Notes: generated by a model not told the origin, from the sequence alone. A stretch of 64,000 bases of DNA from Pseudarthrobacter enclensis (GCF_030811655.1 NZ_JAUSRE010000001.1:62001-126000); one strand, 5' to 3'; positions 25,661-35,201 are shown, counted from the first letter of the stretch. Translations and numbers: made by a program.

Positions 25661-28150
25661 TCAGCCTCCGCCTGCCCTGCGCCCGGCGTCGTGCGCACGG
25701 CCCCTGCTTCCGTGCCACAGGCGGGCCGTGGCAGCAGCTGCGGCCCCGAATGCCCTGTTGGCCGCACTGAACGGAGTCCCGGCAAGCTGACCCAGGCGTC
25801 TGGTAACTGACCGCGGCAGCCATGCCGCGCCCAATCGGCTGGGCAGCGTGGCGTTCGCCCGCAGGGACGCTGCGACGGCGGCAATCTCCTCTGCTGCAGT
25901 ACCGGCCACAAGGCCGCTGTCAGGAGAACCGCCCTGATCGGGGCGGCCGTAACGGTAACGCTCAATGGCGGAGGTCAGGGTGGCCATGGCGGCATGCGCG
26001 TCCCGGTCCATGCCCCCGGGCTCACCCAGCAGTGCTTCCCGGAACCGCGCCGAATAAGCCCGCGGTGTTTCGCTTCGCTCCGCAGGAAGGCCGTAATCGG
26101 TGCCGAGGTCCATGACCTCGTTCCATGCCAGCGGAACGGCACGGTCCGCCCGCTTGGGATGCAGCCGCCGCGAGCGTGTCCCGGCGCGGACCAGGTGCGG
26201 GGCGGCGGCCAGGAGGGCAAGGCCTGCCACAGCGCCACCGCCGAGGAGCCACGGCATGAGCTCCGTGCCGCCGGTGCTGCTGCTTCCGGCGCCGGGTGCG
26301 GCCTGGGCGGTGGCACTGGGCGGGGTGGTGGGTACGGGGGCGGCGTCGGGAACGAGCCCGTCATTGTTCCCCAGGGTATCCGGGACCGATGGGGCCGGCC
26401 CGTCAACGGCGTAGTCCGGTACCACTCCCCGGGACGGCGTCGGTTCGAACGGTACCCATCCCAGGCCCTGGAAGTAGAGCTCCGGCCAGGCGTGGGCGTC
26501 GCGCGCATCGGCTTCGTACTCCGGAAGGGCCCCCTGGCCGGCCACCGTGACCGTTGCACCGGTCAGCCTGCCGGGTGCATAGCCCACGGCAATCCTGCTT
26601 GGAATGCCTTCCAGCCTGGCCATTACCGCCATGGCGGAGGCGAAATGGATGCAGTAACCGCTCTTCTGTTGCAGGAAGTCCGCCAGGACGGAGAGGCCGT
26701 TGCCGTCGTAACCGCCCTGCACGGGCGACTGCAGCGAATACGTGAACTCAGACGATCGCAGGTACTTCTGGATGGCCATGGCCTTCTGGTACGGCGCTCC
26801 CGCGGCTGCCGCGACGGTCCGGGCCGTGGTTTTGACGATCTCCGGAACGTTGGCCGGTATCCGGGTGAAGACGTCCGGAACGTCCCGCACCTGTCCCGAG
26901 GACTGCGCTAGCAGTGCTGCGGAAAGTTTGGGTAGTGCGGACGTGACCAGGTACTCCTGCCTTCGCGTGGTGGTGTCCGTCCCCTTGATGCTCAGGGTGG
27001 CCGGGTCCCACGTCCACTGGCCGCCGAGCCCGCTGATGGTTTCGGGGGCGTAGGGTACTGGCAGGTAGGGGCTGTTGAAGGATCCGGCGTCGATGGCGGT
27101 GACCAGCCGGACCTGCTCGTCCGCCAGGATTGCATAGCCGGGGTCGATCCGGCCGTCCAGGGGTACCCGGGAGGCGGAGCGGTCATCCGGTCCCCAGGAA
27201 TCGCCGTCGAAGTTGTCCACGGTCACCGAGCGCAGGTAGAGCGGTGTCCCGGAGTTGGTGGCATAGGTGATCCTGCCGCTGCCGTCAGGAGCGCGAAGGC
27301 TGTTACCCAGTGTGATCATCGGATTGAGGCTGTTGGAGGCGCCCCACGGATTGAGCCGGGACCCTTGTGGAAAGGTACCGCTGTCGAAGCCGGGGATGGC
27401 CAGTGGCAGCACCAAGGTTGCAGCCAGGGCCACGGCTCCGGTCAGCGCTGCGCGCCGCACCACCCCCGGACTCCGGGCCGGCCCGGGCTCCACCCTGCCG
27501 TCCGGAGCAAACCACTGGCTGCAGGCCAGGATCAGCAGGTAGCCCGCTGCGGTGGCAAGGAAACTCCACGCACCCACGCTTTGAGGCTTAATCATGGCGG
27601 GAACCACCAGCAAAGCCAGCAGGCCCATTCCGGAGGCGGCCGGCATGCCCAGGGGTACGGCCAGCGCGTCAACGAGGATGACGGCCAGGCCGAGCACGGC
27701 GCAGGAGACCAGCACGATCCCGGCATTGGGCGCCACGGGGGCTGTCTCGCCAAGGACCGTTTCGCTGGCCCGCCCGATAAGCCGGTTCAGGTCCTGGAGG
27801 GTGGCGGTGGTGGGAACGACCCAGAGGAAGCTGGAACTGCGGAAAAAGGTCAGCGTCAGCACGGCACCCAGCGCGATGAATCCTCCGGCAGTGACCAGCA
27901 GGGGCTGGGCGCGGAGCGAACGCAGCGCGGCGAGGGTGAACCCCACCACCAGGACCGTGGTGAGGCCCGGCCAATACCAGTTCCAGCCGCGCAGGACGCC
28001 GTTGAGGGACAGTGCCGCCCCGGAGACAGCCACCATGATGGCTGCCGCCATGGCCCAGGGGTAGGCGCCCGCGCGCGTCCGGTCCGGCCGGTCTGGTTGG
28101 CGTGCCGCCTTTTGCTCCCCGCCTGTTGGCCGGGCCGGTGCCACGGTCAT
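25661..28150 (-). CDS. TgpA-like membrane transglutaminase (DUF3488 / transglutaminase-like / DUF4129)
   Basis: 829 residues. The N-terminus has about seven membrane helices (DUF3488-type, roughly residues 30-240). An exported transglutaminase-like domain follows, with the Cys-His-Asp triad visible as KSGYCIHFASAMAVMARLEGIPSR, RDAHAWPELYFQGLGW and PFEPTPS. Then come a Pro/Ala/Thr-rich linker, one membrane helix (LMPWLLGGGAVAGLALLAAAP) and a cytoplasmic DUF4129-like tail. Substrates of the family are unknown outside Pseudomonas. It overlaps the DUF58 gene in an ATGA arrangement and ends the operon moxR-DUF58-tgpA. Confidence 0.93.
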   Translation of the reverse strand: MTVAPARPTGGEQKAARQPDRPDRTRAGAYPWAMAAAIMVAVSGAALSLNGVLRGWNWYWPGLTTVLVVGFTLAALRSLRAQPLLVTAGGFIALGAVLTLTFFRSSSFLWVVPTTATLQDLNRLIGRASETVLGETAPVAPNAGIVLVSCAVLGLAVILVDALAVPLGMPAASGMGLLALLVVPAMIKPQSVGAWSFLATAAGYLLILACSQWFAPDGRVEPGPARSPGVVRRAALTGAVALAATLVLPLAIPGFDSGTFPQGSRLNPWGASNSLNPMITLGNSLRAPDGSGRITYATNSGTPLYLRSVTVDNFDGDSWGPDDRSASRVPLDGRIDPGYAILADEQVRLVTAIDAGSFNSPYLPVPYAPETISGLGGQWTWDPATLSIKGTDTTTRRQEYLVTSALPKLSAALLAQSSGQVRDVPDVFTRIPANVPEIVKTTARTVAAAAGAPYQKAMAIQKYLRSSEFTYSLQSPVQGGYDGNGLSVLADFLQQKSGYCIHFASAMAVMARLEGIPSRIAVGYAPGRLTGATVTVAGQGALPEYEADARDAHAWPELYFQGLGWVPFEPTPSRGVVPDYAVDGPAPSVPDTLGNNDGLVPDAAPVPTTPPSATAQAAPGAGSSSTGGTELMPWLLGGGAVAGLALLAAAPHLVRAGTRSRRLHPKRADRAVPLAWNEVMDLGTDYGLPAERSETPRAYSARFREALLGEPGGMDRDAHAAMATLTSAIERYRYGRPDQGGSPDSGLVAGTAAEEIAAVAASLRANATLPSRLGAAWLPRSVTRRLGQLAGTPFSAANRAFGAAAAATARLWHGSRGRAHDAGRRAGGG

Positions 28151-29610
28151 CTGGTCAACCCCGCTCCCCGCCGGACCTCTGACGCCGGAGCCGACGGCAG
28201 GGCGGGATCCTGGTCGAACTGGGCCCAGGCCCCGGCAAGCTGCGTTTTTGGATCAACGGCCACGGCCTGCCAGCCGCCTTGGCGCAGCACTTCCAGGACG
28301 CTCCGGGCCTCAGCCGGCCGCTCCACGGCCACGATGGCGAACGCGTTGGTGCCGTACGCGGCAGCCGGTGCCAGGGCCACGGCTTCCTCAGCGGTAATGC
28401 GGCCCAGGACTGCTATCACAGGCCCCCGCATCCGGTGCGCGGACAGTTTGTCCATCAGACGGTCATCGAATGCCGGTGGCTCATGGGTGGTGTCTGGTGG
28501 AATGCGGAGGGCCGTGGCTCCGTGGGACTGGGACGCTCGGCCGGCTGCGTTCCGGCGCGCACCGTCCCGGCGCGGATGCGGGCTTCCGGACAGCTGGATT
28601 GCGGCGAGGCTTTCTGCGATGGACTGCAGGCCGGACGTCCCGGCGTACGCTTCAGTTGCCGGTTCCGGCGAAGAAGGAGAGTGCAGGAATGCCGGATCCC
28701 CTCCGGTATCCAGCAGGCGCAGGCTGTAATTGCGCTCAGCAAGGTGAGCGCTGATGGACATTGCGGCAACAACGCACCATTCGAAGGTTTCGCTGGTGGC
28801 CATTGGGTGGCCGTCCTGGCCCCGCTTCCAGTCCGTTGCCGCTCCGGGGCCGCCAAAGGCACCCGGGCGGTGGTCGAGGAGGATGGTTGCTTCGGGCGTG
28901 GTGACGGATTCCTCCTGCCGCACCATCAGTGCCCCGTGCCTGGCCGTGGCGGCCCAGTGCACCCTCCGCATGGGATCGCCGTGGCGGTATTCGCGGGTCA
29001 TGACGTCGTCATCACTCGGGTTTGCCCGCACCCGCGTGGCGGTGACACCGTCATAGCCGCGCGCTCCGGCCAGTCCGGTGGCAGGCAGGACGACGGCGGC
29101 AGGCGTCACCGTGAGGACGTCGCCGTCGTCGATTGCCTGGCGGTGCAGCGACAGCCCGAAGGGGTCGGTGAACTCGGCGGTCACGGGCCCGATCCTGAAC
29201 TGGCCCCGGTGCCTGGAACTGAGGCGGTACTCGTAGCGGCTGACTCCGCCGGAGGCGGACCGGGACGGAAACCGGAATGCCGGTGCGTGCCCGAACTGCG
29301 GGGGCAGCCGTTCCTCCATGGCCACCCGGCCGCTCCCAGGGTCCGTTCTGGCTACTGCAAGATGCACGGCGGCAGGGGCCGAGGTTTCCACGGGGGAAGG
29401 ATTGAACTCGCGGTAGACCCGGAACCGGGGCTTGGCCAGGCGGACGCCGGCAAGGGAGATGAGGGGAAGTACGAGCAGCAGCAGGGCCAGGGTCAGGAGG
29501 TCCCGGCGTCCCATCACCTGGGCCGCAGCAAGCGTGAAGGCGCCGGAAGCAAGCATGCCCCAGCCGCGCCTGGTGAACAGGTAGCGAGGAAGCTTGTCCA
29601 GCAGGCCCAT
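28147..29610 (-). CDS. DUF58 domain-containing protein
   Basis: 487 residues, with two adjacent membrane segments near residues 18-60, then a beta-rich region and the DUF58 core ANPSDDDVMTREYRHGDPMRRVHWAATARHG, a von Willebrand A-like fold that includes the conserved DPxRxVHW. DUF58 proteins are partners of MoxR AAA+ ATPases. Its stop overlaps the TgpA start, and it lies 9 nt after the moxR stop, so all three are co-translated. The C-terminal 130 residues vary within the family. Confidence 0.93.
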   Translation of the reverse strand: MGLLDKLPRYLFTRRGWGMLASGAFTLAAAQVMGRRDLLTLALLLLVLPLISLAGVRLAKPRFRVYREFNPSPVETSAPAAVHLAVARTDPGSGRVAMEERLPPQFGHAPAFRFPSRSASGGVSRYEYRLSSRHRGQFRIGPVTAEFTDPFGLSLHRQAIDDGDVLTVTPAAVVLPATGLAGARGYDGVTATRVRANPSDDDVMTREYRHGDPMRRVHWAATARHGALMVRQEESVTTPEATILLDHRPGAFGGPGAATDWKRGQDGHPMATSETFEWCVVAAMSISAHLAERNYSLRLLDTGGDPAFLHSPSSPEPATEAYAGTSGLQSIAESLAAIQLSGSPHPRRDGARRNAAGRASQSHGATALRIPPDTTHEPPAFDDRLMDKLSAHRMRGPVIAVLGRITAEEAVALAPAAAYGTNAFAIVAVERPAEARSVLEVLRQGGWQAVAVDPKTQLAGAWAQFDQDPALPSAPASEVRRGAGLTR

Positions 29611-29619
29611 GGTGCCTGC

Positions 29620-30711
29620 CTAGCGGTTCCTGCCGACTGTACCGGCAGCAGCCCGGCCGGCCTGGGCCTGGGGCACGGGCAGCCGGGACAGGATGTTCCG
29701 CAGGACGCTGTGCGGGGTTTCACCTGCACCCGCGGCCTTGCGGTCCAGGATGATGCGGTGCGCCAGGACCGCCTGGGCCACGTCCGCCACGTCGTCCGGC
29801 AGGACGAAGTCGCGTCCGTCCAGGGCAGCAGTGGCCTTGGCAGCGCGCAGCAGCTGGAGCATGGAGCGGGGGCTGGCGCCCAGGCGCAGCATGGGACTTT
29901 CCCGGGTAGCCCTGCCTACCGAGACCGTGTATTCCTTGACGGGCCCGGAGACAAAGACTTTCTGCACAGCGGCGGTCATGGCGGCGACATCGGCGGCCGT
30001 GACAACGGGGGAGACATTGGCCAGCGGGGAGACGGCCTGGTGGGTTTCCAGCATTTCGATTTCGGCATCCATGTCCGGGTATCCCATCGAAATCCGGGCC
30101 ATGAAGCGGTCCCTCTGGGCCTCGGGCAAGGGATACGTCCCTTCCATTTCAATGGGGTTCTGCGTGGCCACCACCATAAATGGTTCATCGAGCCTGTAGG
30201 TGCTGCCGTCCGCCGTGACCTGGTGCTCCTCCATGCATTCCAGGAGGGCGGACTGCGTCTTGGCCGAAGCACGGTTGATCTCGTCGCCAATGACGATGTT
30301 TGCGAACACCGCGCCCGGACGGAATTCAAAGAGCCTGGAGGCCTGGTTGTAGATTGACACGCCTGTGACGTCGGAGGGCAGGAGATCCGGGGTGAACTGG
30401 ATGCGGTTGACGGTGCAGTCAATGGTCCGGGCAAGGGTTTTCGCCAACAGGGTTTTCCCGACGCCGGGCACGTCCTCAACCAACAGGTGGCCCTGGGCGA
30501 GGAGGACAGTGAGCGCCAGCTTGGCGGCGTCGGACTTGCCGTCGATGACGGTGTTTACGGTGGTGAGGATGCGCTGTGCCGCCGCGTGGAAAGCCCCTGG
30601 GTCCATGGCCACCGGACGGTGTCCGTTCAGGTGGCTGACGGGATCGGAGACGCCGGCCAGGTTGAGGTTTGGCGCGCTTCCATTGGTGGCAGTGCGTCGG
30701 TGGGGTTCCAT
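29620..30711 (-). CDS. MoxR-family AAA+ ATPase
   Basis: 363 residues. The AAA_3 domain shows Walker A LVEDVPGVGKTLLAKTLA, Walker B IVIGDEINRASAKTQSALLE, sensor region VVATQNPIEMEGTYPLPEAQRDRF and the arginine-finger and lid region RLGASPRSMLQLLRAAKATA. MoxR ATPases act as chaperones for vWA-type partners, here most likely the DUF58 protein encoded next. ATG 30711 has GAAAGG 6 nt upstream. A TAGTCT box on the minus strand at 30801-30796 gives a leader of about 78 nt. Confidence 0.95.
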   Translation of the reverse strand: MEPHRRTATNGSAPNLNLAGVSDPVSHLNGHRPVAMDPGAFHAAAQRILTTVNTVIDGKSDAAKLALTVLLAQGHLLVEDVPGVGKTLLAKTLARTIDCTVNRIQFTPDLLPSDVTGVSIYNQASRLFEFRPGAVFANIVIGDEINRASAKTQSALLECMEEHQVTADGSTYRLDEPFMVVATQNPIEMEGTYPLPEAQRDRFMARISMGYPDMDAEIEMLETHQAVSPLANVSPVVTAADVAAMTAAVQKVFVSGPVKEYTVSVGRATRESPMLRLGASPRSMLQLLRAAKATAALDGRDFVLPDDVADVAQAVLAHRIILDRKAAGAGETPHSVLRNILSRLPVPQAQAGRAAAGTVGRNR

Positions 30712-30861
30712 CGGCAACCTTTCAGCCCGGGTTCACGTGGACGGGACAGCGAGCCTGCCTACGCCCCACGGTGGGCGTGCGCGTGTACTCGTTCCAGACT
30801 ACTAACACAACTGCCATGCCTGACAGAGAGTTCCGGCAAATTTGGGGAGGCCCGCGGCCGA

Positions 30862-30867
30862 TAGGCT
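30862..30867 (+). promoter_or_regulatory. Candidate leaderless -10 box of tatD
   Basis: TAGGCT followed by 6 nt and the tatD ATG. Confidence 0.55.
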
Positions 30868-30873
30868 GGGCAC

Positions 30874-31779
30874 ATGTGCGATTCGTCGATCCCTGCCGCC
30901 TACAGGGCGCCTGCCGCTGACGGGGCCACCGGGCCGGAAGCCGTCCGCCGGAGGAATTTCCCGCCTGCGCCGCAACCCCTGCCCGTTCCGGTCATGGACA
31001 ACCACACCCATCTGGACTTTCCGGAAGGGGAGGGGCCTGTGGGGATCAAGGCCGCTCTCGACGCAGCAGAGGCAGTGGGGGTCCAGGGGGCCGTGCAGGT
31101 GGGTTGCGACCTTGAATCCTCACGGTTCACGGTGGCCGCGGTGGACCAGGACCCACGGCTCCTGGGAGCTGTAGCCCTGCATCCCAACGACGCTCCGCAC
31201 TATGCTGCCCGCGATGAACTCGAAGCCGCGCTCGCCGAGATAGAACACCTGGCCGCGCATCCCCGGATCCGGGCCATCGGCGAAACGGGCCTGGACTTCT
31301 TCCGCACGGAAGGTGAGGGGCTGCGCCACCAGGAATACTCGTTCCGCCGGCACATTGATATTGCCAAGCGGCTGGACCTCACGCTCCAGATCCACGACCG
31401 CGACGCGCACGCCGATGTTGTGCGCGTGCTGAATGAGGAAGGGGCGCCGGAAAGGGTGGTCTTCCACTGCTTCTCCGGTGACGAGGAACTGGCCCGGACC
31501 TGCAACCAACATGGCTGGTGGATGTCATTTGCCGGCACACTGACCTTCAGGAATGCCGCAAACCTGCGCGCCGCGCTCGCAGTGGCAGAGCGGGATCTCA
31601 TCATGGTGGAAACCGATGCCCCGTTCCTCACCCCGCACCCGCACCGGGGGCGTCCCAATGCCAGTTACATGGTCCCGTACACCGTGCGGGCCATGGCAGA
31701 ATTGACAGGCTCCGACCTCTCCGGCCTGTGCGCCGCCATCAGTGAAAATACCGTACGGGCATACGGATCCTGGGCCTGA
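30874..31779 (+). CDS. TatD family metal-dependent hydrolase
   Basis: 301 residues; a 40-residue Pro/Ala-rich N-terminus precedes the TIM-barrel amidohydrolase core. Metal ligands are visible in MDNHTHLDFP (HxH), AIGETGLDFF (Glu), LQIHDRDAH and VFHCFSGD (His) and METDAPFLTP (Asp). TatD proteins are Mg2+-dependent DNases, some acting as 3'-5' exonucleases. ATG 30874 lies 6 nt from TAGGCT. Order tatD-rpf-rsmA-ispE is the same as Rv1008-Rv1011 in M. tuberculosis. Confidence 0.93.
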   Translation: MCDSSIPAAYRAPAADGATGPEAVRRRNFPPAPQPLPVPVMDNHTHLDFPEGEGPVGIKAALDAAEAVGVQGAVQVGCDLESSRFTVAAVDQDPRLLGAVALHPNDAPHYAARDELEAALAEIEHLAAHPRIRAIGETGLDFFRTEGEGLRHQEYSFRRHIDIAKRLDLTLQIHDRDAHADVVRVLNEEGAPERVVFHCFSGDEELARTCNQHGWWMSFAGTLTFRNAANLRAALAVAERDLIMVETDAPFLTPHPHRGRPNASYMVPYTVRAMAELTGSDLSGLCAAISENTVRAYGSWA

Positions 31780-31805
31780 TCCGCGGACCTCATCCTCCCG
31801 GTAAA

Positions 31806-31822
31806 TGCATATCTGGTATGCA
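31806..31822. repeat. Inverted repeat between tatD and rpf
   Basis: TGCATA-N5-TATGCA, a perfect 6-bp dyad in a locally AT-rich stretch just upstream of the candidate rpf -35 box. It could be an operator or the end of the tatD transcript (AAAAATG follows). Confidence 0.4.
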
Positions 31823-31828
31823 AAAATG

Positions 31829-31858
31829 TTGGTCGCTTTATAACGCTACGGTTACAGT
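31829..31858 (+). promoter_or_regulatory. Candidate rpf promoter
   Basis: TTGGTC (31829-31834), 18-nt spacer, TACAGT (31853-31858). Transcription would start near 31865 and give a leader of about 170-195 nt before rpf, unlike the many leaderless genes around it. Confidence 0.4.
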
Positions 31859-31974
31859 GGGAAACTATTAGCCGGGGTCGGGGAAGGCCATCGGGTAATT
31901 TCACTCCTTGCGCAGCCGGCCCGGCCTGGACTCCAGCCAGCCTTGCCACTGCCAGGAGTGTGGCGGCGCATCGT

Positions 31975-32037
31975 TGCCCGGACTGTCCTTTCCAGGTCTG
32001 TTCCGGGCATTTTTCTGCGCGTTTCCCCGTGCCCGGA
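31975..32037 (+). promoter_or_regulatory. Candidate RNA switch in the rpf leader: terminator versus start-proximal hairpin
   Basis: TGCCCGGA (31975-31982) and TCCGGGCA (32002-32009) form a perfect 8-bp stem followed directly by TTTTT (32010-32014), an intrinsic-terminator shape inside the leader. TGCCCGGA occurs again at 32030-32037, where its last A is the first base of the ATG at 32037. The 32002-32009 arm can pair with either copy but not both. Upstream, the leader has further dyads (CTGGA-c-TCCAG at 31926-31936; GCCAC/GTGGC at 31945-31964). Termination and ligand sensing are not shown by sequence alone. Confidence 0.5.
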
Positions 32038-33230
32038 TGGACCGAGAGTTACGGGCAATCGTGATCAAGTTCTTCACATCGGACGGCAAGTTCAGCTTTA
32101 TAAAGGTTGGCGCCCAGCTGCTGGTGCTTTGCGGCCTGGTCGCAGGCCTCGTAGCCTTCGTGGGCAATAACAAAACAATCACGCTCAACGTGGACGGCAA
32201 GACGTCGTCCGTGCAGTCCTTTGGTGGAACAGTCGCCCAGGTGGTCAGGAGCGCCAACCTGGAACTGAAGCCCGGCGATCGCGTTTCGCCTTCGGTTGAT
32301 GCAACCGTGCAGAACGGCACGGTCATCAACATCAACCAGGCAAAGGAAGTCAAGGTCAGCCTGGACGGTGCCGAGAAGACCGTGAACACTACGGCCCAGG
32401 ACGTTGAAGACCTGGTGACCGAGCTTGGGGTTGCCAGTGCATCCGAGGTTTCGGCGCCCAAGGACGCCACCCTCTCGCTGGCCGGCTCCTATGTCTCCAT
32501 CTCCACCCCCAAGACCGTCAGCATCGTGGCCGACGGCAAGGTGAACACCACCACCACCACCGCCCCCACTGTCGGCAAGGTCCTGGAGGACTCCGGTGTG
32601 ACCCTCGGTGCCAATGACCGTACCTCCCAGCCTGCCAACGCCAATGTGGTGAACAACATGGTCATCAAGGTCTCCCGCGTGGACACCGGCCAGACCACAA
32701 CTACGAGCGAGGACGTGCCGTTCCAGACTGTCACCGCCGAGAGCGCGGACATGCTGAAGGGTGAGAAGCAAGTGACCCAGGCCGGCGTGGCCGGAAAGCT
32801 GGAGCGCACCTTCAAGCTGGTCCTCGTGGACGGACGGGAAGCCTCCCGCACGCTCGTGTCGGAGAACGTCGCAGTCCAGCCTGTAAACGAACAGGTCACC
32901 GTGGGTACAAAGGACAAGCCGGTAGCCCAGGCTGCCCCGGCCCCCGCCGCGGGCGCCAACACCGGCGCAGCCGCACCGGCCATGATGAACGAGGCCATGT
33001 GGGACAAGATTGCCCAGTGTGAGTCCAGCGGCAACTGGAGCATCAACAGCGGCAACGGCTACTACGGCGGCCTCCAGTTCGACGTCCGCACCTGGATTGG
33101 CGCCGGCGGCGGCGCCTATGCCCCCAATGCGAGCCTGGCCACCAAGGCGCAGCAGATCGACATCGCCAACCGCGTATACGCGCAGCGCGGGCTGTCGCCC
33201 TGGGGCTGCGGTTGGGCTGCCAGTAGCTGA
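32037..33230 (+). CDS. Resuscitation-promoting factor, RpfB-type
   Basis: Secreted muralytic enzyme that helps dormant cells resume growth. From ATG 32037 it has 397 residues (389 if GTG 32061 is used). A membrane/signal segment (VGAQLLVLCGLVAGLVAFVG) is followed by three DUF348 repeats (ITLNVDGKTSSVQSF, VKVSLDGAEKTVNTT, VSIVADGKVNTTTTT), a G5 domain ending near NEQVTVGTKDK, an Ala/Pro linker, and the Rpf catalytic domain: MWDKIAQCESSGNWSINSGN with the catalytic Glu, YYGGLQFDVRTW and SPWGCGW. Domain order equals mycobacterial RpfB. It is followed by a terminator-like hairpin and then rsmA and ispE. Confidence 0.95.
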   Translation: MDRELRAIVIKFFTSDGKFSFIKVGAQLLVLCGLVAGLVAFVGNNKTITLNVDGKTSSVQSFGGTVAQVVRSANLELKPGDRVSPSVDATVQNGTVININQAKEVKVSLDGAEKTVNTTAQDVEDLVTELGVASASEVSAPKDATLSLAGSYVSISTPKTVSIVADGKVNTTTTTAPTVGKVLEDSGVTLGANDRTSQPANANVVNNMVIKVSRVDTGQTTTTSEDVPFQTVTAESADMLKGEKQVTQAGVAGKLERTFKLVLVDGREASRTLVSENVAVQPVNEQVTVGTKDKPVAQAAPAPAAGANTGAAAPAMMNEAMWDKIAQCESSGNWSINSGNGYYGGLQFDVRTWIGAGGGAYAPNASLATKAQQIDIANRVYAQRGLSPWGCGWAASS

Positions 33231-33258
33231 TTTACAGTTCCTGACTGCAGGAAACATC

Positions 33259-33290
33259 GTGGCCGGGCCGGGTACTCCGGGCCCGGCCAC
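33259..33290 (+). terminator. Terminator-like hairpin after rpf
   Basis: GTGGCCGGGCC / GGCCCGGCCAC, a perfect 11-bp stem with a 10-nt loop, 28 nt after the rpf stop. No U-tract follows (TGCCG), so read-through into rsmA is possible. Confidence 0.6.
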
Positions 33291-33327
33291 TGCCGTTAAC
33301 CCGGCAGGGCCAATCCGCGGCGCGGGA

Positions 33328-33333
33328 TAGGAT
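33328..33333 (+). promoter_or_regulatory. Candidate leaderless -10 box of rsmA
   Basis: TAGGAT, 6 nt before the rsmA GTG. It would let rsmA-ispE be transcribed independently of rpf. Confidence 0.5.
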
Positions 33334-33339
33334 ACCTAG

Positions 33340-34212
33340 GTGACTGAACCGACTCCCGCCGCGCCCGCACCGTTGTTCGGTGCCTCCGACATACGCCGGA
33401 TGGCAGAGGAAATCGGGGTCAGGCCCACCAAGACCCTGGGCCAGAACTTCGTCATCGATGGAAACACCATCCGCCGGATTGTAGCCGCCGCAGGGGTGGG
33501 ACCCGAAGAGACGGTGCTCGAAGTGGGGCCTGGGCTTGGGTCGCTCACCCTGGGCCTGCTGGATGCGGCCGCGGCGGTTGTCGCCGTCGAGATCGATCCC
33601 GTCCTTGCCGCAAGGTTGCCGGAGACGGTGAAGGAATGGCGGCCCTCCGCGGCAGGATCCTTCCACCTGGTCCAGGCCGACGCCATGAAGGTGACCGAAC
33701 TGCCGGTGGAACCCACCGCGCTGGTGGCCAACCTGCCCTACAACGTGGCGGTCCCCGTCGTGCTGCACCTCCTGCAGCACTTCCCCAGCCTGCAGCACGG
33801 GCTGGTGATGGTGCAGGATGAGGTCGCGGACCGGCTGGCGGCCGGTCCCGGCTCCAAGACCTATGGCGTACCGTCCGTCAAGGCCGCCTGGTACAGCCAG
33901 ATGCGCAAGGCCGGTGTCATCGGTATGAACGTCTTCTGGCCCGCGCCCAAAATCCACTCCGGGCTGGTGTCCTTCACCCGGCGCGAACCTCCGGCCACCA
34001 CCGCTACACGCGAACAGGTGTTCGCCGTGGTGGACGCTGCGTTCGCCCAGCGCCGGAAAACACTTCGTGCCGCGCTGGCCGGCTGGGCCGGCGGAGCCCC
34101 GGAAGCGGAACGCTGCCTGCTTGCAGCAGGTGTGGACCCCACGGCGCGTGGCGAGGTCATCGACATCGCCGCCTTCGCCAGGATCGCCGAAGCCAGGGAA
34201 AACCGCCCGTGA
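33340..34212 (+). CDS. rsmA: 16S rRNA (adenine(1518)-N6/adenine(1519)-N6)-dimethyltransferase
   Basis: Dimethylates the two adjacent adenines in helix 45 of 16S rRNA (KsgA). The 290-residue product shows [18 protein letters not shown], the SAM-binding [30 protein letters not shown] and the catalytic [19 protein letters not shown] (NLPY motif). The C-terminal domain includes [28 protein letters not shown] and [15 protein letters not shown] 33340 is 6 nt from TAGGAT. It overlaps ispE by 4 nt. Confidence 0.97.
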   Translation: MTEPTPAAPAPLFGASDIRRMAEEIGVRPTKTLGQNFVIDGNTIRRIVAAAGVGPEETVLEVGPGLGSLTLGLLDAAAAVVAVEIDPVLAARLPETVKEWRPSAAGSFHLVQADAMKVTELPVEPTALVANLPYNVAVPVVLHLLQHFPSLQHGLVMVQDEVADRLAAGPGSKTYGVPSVKAAWYSQMRKAGVIGMNVFWPAPKIHSGLVSFTRREPPATTATREQVFAVVDAAFAQRRKTLRAALAGWAGGAPEAERCLLAAGVDPTARGEVIDIAAFARIAEARENRP

Positions 34213-35168
34213 GCGCGGCAGGGCGGTTCGCCGCCAGGACAGTGCGGGTCAAGGCGCCTGGAAAGGTCAACGTGTCCCTGGCCGTGGGTCCGCTCCGGCC
34301 GGACGGGTACCACTCCGTCGCCAGCGTGTACCTTGCCGTGTCCCTCTACGAGGAAGTGGCGGCCACCAGTACCGCGACCCCGGGCATCACCATCAGCCTC
34401 AGTCCGGAGAGCACCCTGGACCTGGACGACGTCGACATTCCCCTGGACAGCAGCAACCTGGCCTACAAGGCAGCCGCCATCATGGCCGATGTGTCCGAGC
34501 ATGCCACGGGCGTGCACCTGGAAATCACCAAGCGCGTCCCGGTGGCCGGTGGAATGGGCGGGGGATCGGCAGATGCCGCTGCCACGCTCCTGGCCTGCGA
34601 TGCCCTTTGGAACAGCGGACTGTCCCGCGAGGAACTGGCGCATCTTGCAGCCGAACTGGGCGCCGACGTCCCCTTCTCGCTCCTGGGTGGCACCGCCGTC
34701 GGTCTTGGCCTGGGCGACAAATTGTCGCCGGCACTGGCGAAGGCGCAGACCCACTGGGTCCTGGTGGTGGCCGACTATGGCCTGTCCACGCCCGAGGTGT
34801 ACCGGACACTTGACCGGTTGCGCGGGGCCGAGGGGGTCGACGCCACAGAACCCAGCGGCGTTGATCCGCAGATTTTGGCGGCGCTGCGCGGCGGCGATGC
34901 CGAATCTCTGGGCCGGGTCCTGGTCAACGACCTGCAGCGGGCGTCCATTGAACTGTCCCCGTCACTGCGCGATACGCTGGGAATCGGCGAGTCCCACGGC
35001 GCCATCGCCGGGCTGGTTTCCGGCTCCGGCCCCACTGTGGCTTTGCTGGCCGATGATTCCGTTGCGGCGGAGGCGCTGGCTGAGGACCTTCGGCGCCATG
35101 GCCTGACAGCCCTCCCGGTCCACGGCCCGGTCCCGGGGGCGCGCATCATCTCCGACACCCTCCTTTAG
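34209..35168 (+). CDS. ispE: 4-diphosphocytidyl-2-C-methyl-D-erythritol kinase
   Basis: GHMP kinase of the MEP isoprenoid pathway, supplying polyprenyl carriers for wall synthesis. The 319-residue protein has [30 protein letters not shown], the ATP loop [18 protein letters not shown] and [11 protein letters not shown]. It starts with GTG within GTGA, overlapping the rsmA stop, which indicates translational coupling. The same rsmA-ispE pairing occurs in mycobacteria. Confidence 0.97.
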   Translation: MSAAGRFAARTVRVKAPGKVNVSLAVGPLRPDGYHSVASVYLAVSLYEEVAATSTATPGITISLSPESTLDLDDVDIPLDSSNLAYKAAAIMADVSEHATGVHLEITKRVPVAGGMGGGSADAAATLLACDALWNSGLSREELAHLAAELGADVPFSLLGGTAVGLGLGDKLSPALAKAQTHWVLVVADYGLSTPEVYRTLDRLRGAEGVDATEPSGVDPQILAALRGGDAESLGRVLVNDLQRASIELSPSLRDTLGIGESHGAIAGLVSGSGPTVALLADDSVAAEALAEDLRRHGLTALPVHGPVPGARIISDTLL

Positions 35169-35201
35169 TACTTCCAATCCGGCAGCAGAAAGCAGTTCCC
35201 T

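Noticed and set aside
31859..32036. c-di-AMP (ydaO-type) riboswitch upstream of rpf
   Set aside because: Such riboswitches occur before actinobacterial rpf genes, but the conserved GGGGUGAAU and GUCAGCUAACC-like elements are not present; the leader has a different terminator-based layout.
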